Shown: in pieces, positions 62,500 to 64,000 of the stretch
Position numbering within the stretch: the first letter of the stretch is position 1
How the letters are laid out: every line of letters begins with the position of its first letter
Source: Sabethes cyaneus
Taxonomy: Eukaryota; Arthropoda; Insecta; Diptera; Culicidae
DNA length: 64,000 bases
Direction of reading: 5' to 3'
Assembly: GCF_943734655.1 (NCBI RefSeq)
Contig: NC_071353.1
Coordinates: 27,850,001 to 27,914,000, forward strand
Notes under the pieces: model-generated
Seen by the model: only the letters and a program-made list of their open reading frames with translations
Database searches by the model: none
What the model was told of the DNA's origin: nothing
Program-made: the position numbers and the translations under genes

Positions 62500-62615
62500 A
62501 AAATCCATCCATAATTGGCAGAGCTATTAGCGTTCAAAATTCTTTCATATTTTCGTGACGGTAACTAGAATCTAAATTATGGAATGACACCCTGCGGTAA
62601 GCCGTAGTGCGACGT
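62500..62615. repeat. Terminal segment related to 54719-54850 (inverted)
   Basis: On the minus strand: 'acgtcgcactacggcttac', then 'ggtgtcattcc', 'cgtcacgaaaatatgaaag' and 'acgctaatagctc', in the same order as at 54726-54840. Confidence 0.6.
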
Positions 62616-62675
62616 AAAAAATACAGAGAAAGTAAACTCTGAAACACGTTGTGAATAGCTAACTAGAAATAAAAT

Positions 62676-63175
62676 TTAACCCTCTAACGGGCATCATCGT
62701 AAAATGATGCAGTCAAGCTAATGACTATTTTTTCAAAAGAAGCTCAAGTGTTGATTTTCGTGTAAAAATAATTGTCTGGAACAGCGCCAGGTCAGAAAAA
62801 GTCTAATTTCTCTTTTTACTTCCCCATGTCTATATCCAGATATTTTTTGAATTGTGATGTATTACGAAATTGAAATAAAGCATGCAAATTATACATACAA
62901 AAATTTTGAGGTCAACCATTTTCTTCTAGATGTCCTTTTTTTCAAAAGTAAAGATATTCGCTCTTCGCGCAATTTTTTTTTCGGAATCTTCCTAAATTTT
63001 TGTTTTTAATAGATGATAACTTTTGAATGCATGGTCAAAATGTTGTGATATTAATATCAAACTGTCAAGAAATCTGTTCTGAACACATTTTTCATATTGT
63101 CAATTTAAAATAAACTACTTAAGTGGCTCTGGAGCTCCAAAAGCGAAGACCGTCTACAGACGGTCTTCTAATCTC
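62676..63175. repeat. Hairpin-rich AT region with a TTAA + CCCTCTAACGGGC start
   Basis: TTAA (62676-62679) is followed by CCCTCTAACGGGC and a GCATCAT...ATGATGC hairpin. A strong hairpin lies at 63145-63168. This could be one end of a piggyBac-like element, but no matching second terminus was found in the window. Confidence 0.35.
63145..63168. other. Perfect 11-bp stem hairpin
   Basis: GAAGACCGTCT, then AC, then AGACGGTCTTC: arms are exact complements with a 2-nt spacer. Preceded by the short palindrome GGAGCTCC at 63131-63138. Confidence 0.85.
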
Positions 63176-63336
63176 TGGTATTAGTCTTTTTATAAGACAA
63201 CAAATTCCTTTTTAGCTATCCGTCATATGCTCCCGCAGAACTTCGAAAAACAATTATTTGTCCAACTTTAAACTAAGCAAACTGCCATCACCCCAGCTGC
63301 ATACCGAACTGCTTTCGTCTAATTCCGACACATTAT

Positions 63337-63729
63337 TTACCCGCCAGTCTCCCGTACATAAGTGAGCGCAAATGCGTACGGAAACTGGAATGCAGCATAA
63401 ATATATGGGTCAAATTTTCCTTTCTGTTGGCCAACCGAAGCAGCAGCAATAGCAGTAACCGCAAAATTCCCGATATCCCGACCGTGATGGATTGCGGCCA
63501 CCTGCAGCCACCATAATCCCCACAAAAAGATTGACGATAATAAGATGCAAAGCGGCTGAGCAACACCGCCAAACAGCCACGCTCTATTCAAATTCAGCAG
63601 AGCTTTCTGGGTGATCGGCAAATATCGCATTTTCGCAGTCCAATATGTCAGGGTTGAAGCTTCCGATGGATGAGAGCGAGAAATGTTTTTTGCTGAACTT
63701 AGATTGACCAAACTCGTGACTTTAGTCAT
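63337..63729 (-). CDS. Unrecognised 130-codon open frame
   Basis: I do not recognise it. It has two hydrophobic stretches (PLCILLSSIFLWGLWWLQVA; FAVTAIAAASV) and a TATA-like 'tatataaatatt' about 20-35 bp before its ATG. No homology could be named and no splice context is evident. It may be chance. A second overlapping minus-strand frame (63333-63572) weakens the case. Confidence 0.15.
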   Translation of the reverse strand: MTKVTSLVNLSSAKNISRSHPSEASTLTYWTAKMRYLPITQKALLNLNRAWLFGGVAQPLCILLSSIFLWGLWWLQVAAIHHGRDIGNFAVTAIAAASVGQQKGKFDPYIYAAFQFPYAFALTYVRETGG

Positions 63730-63750
63730 GACCTTGAAATGCGGTCAGGC

Positions 63751-64000
63751 ATATATAAATATTTTATTTTGAAACGATGATTCTACAATTGATGAAGGGA
63801 CGGTAAGGGAAAGTAAATGAAGAAGGATTTTTTCGGGAATGAAGGGGAAGGGTGGAAAGGAGGGGGGGGGGGGGTAATAGGTAGCTATGGTTAACAAGTT
63901 GTCGCTGTGACTCCTATCTTTTGTCCAATGCTGGAAGGTGCATGGGTCGAACCAAGCTGTAATCAGAGATTATAACCGGATTTGAACCCACAACACCTGC
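63751..64000 (-). repeat. tRNA-type SINE-like repeat, copy 3 (cut by window end)
   Basis: Collinear with 41291-41538, including 'gaaacgatgattctacaatt', 'gtgactcctatcttttgtcc', 'aatgctggaaggtgcatggg' and 'ttataaccggatttgaaccc' (B box on the minus strand). It continues past the window. Confidence 0.65.

Noticed and set aside
1..64000. Endogenous viral elements
   Set aside because: I looked for replicase- or nucleoprotein-like motifs among the longer frames and recognised none; all long non-host ORFs are transposon-derived or repeat artefacts.

Overview
The window looks like nuclear DNA of a dipteran, most likely a mosquito (Culicidae, probably a culicine). Evidence: short GT-AG introns, an insect Skeletor/Knickkopf-3-type gene, Tc1/mariner transposases of the DD37E type described from mosquitoes, Jockey-, RTE- and LOA-like non-LTR retrotransposons, and many small inverted-repeat elements. 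There are no bacterial operons, rRNAs or CRISPR arrays. The species call is inference.

Only two host genes can be supported, and they are convergent. A FANK1-like gene (fibronectin III plus ankyrin repeats, two exons, 28710-29700, +) ends 146 bp from the stop codon of a Skeletor/KNK3-like gene (DM13-DM13-DOMON-cupredoxin, at least seven exons, 29847-44378, -). The first exon of the Skeletor-like gene was not found. Its poly(A) signals and those of FANK1 cross over, so the two 3' UTRs probably overlap antisense. A 9.7-kb intron separates the DM13 exons from the DOMON exons. It holds transposons, SINE-like copies and a split minisatellite.

Layout: 0-11 kb is unique AT-rich DNA with MITEs (3235-3915, 4199-4795, 6251-6944, 9790-11064) and a 7/9-mer array. 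From 11.3 to 18.7 kb lie a dispersed repeat, a 10-mer minisatellite with internal segmental duplication, a 7-mer array of about 0.9 kb, unique DNA, and about 128 copies of GGGACT. From 18.7 to 28.2 kb there are MITEs, a Jockey fragment, an RTE-like element with an intact 1004-codon ORF and a 12-bp target-site duplication (TSD), and a second, decayed RTE-like element head-to-head with it that carries a solo LTR. The two host genes fill 28.7-44.4 kb. From 46 to 52 kb a Jockey element is broken up by a full-length DD37D mariner and other insertions, followed by another transposase relic. From 54 to 64 kb come a hAT-type MITE, a TTAA-flanked element, an LOA/R1-like relic, a 10-mer minisatellite, a deleted DD37E transposase, hairpin-rich repeats and a SINE-like copy cut by the window edge.

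Nearly all other open reading frames are artefacts of stop-free simple repeats or antisense shadows of retrotransposon ORFs. Many insertions could be bounded exactly from their terminal repeats and TSDs, so the order of events can be read in several places.
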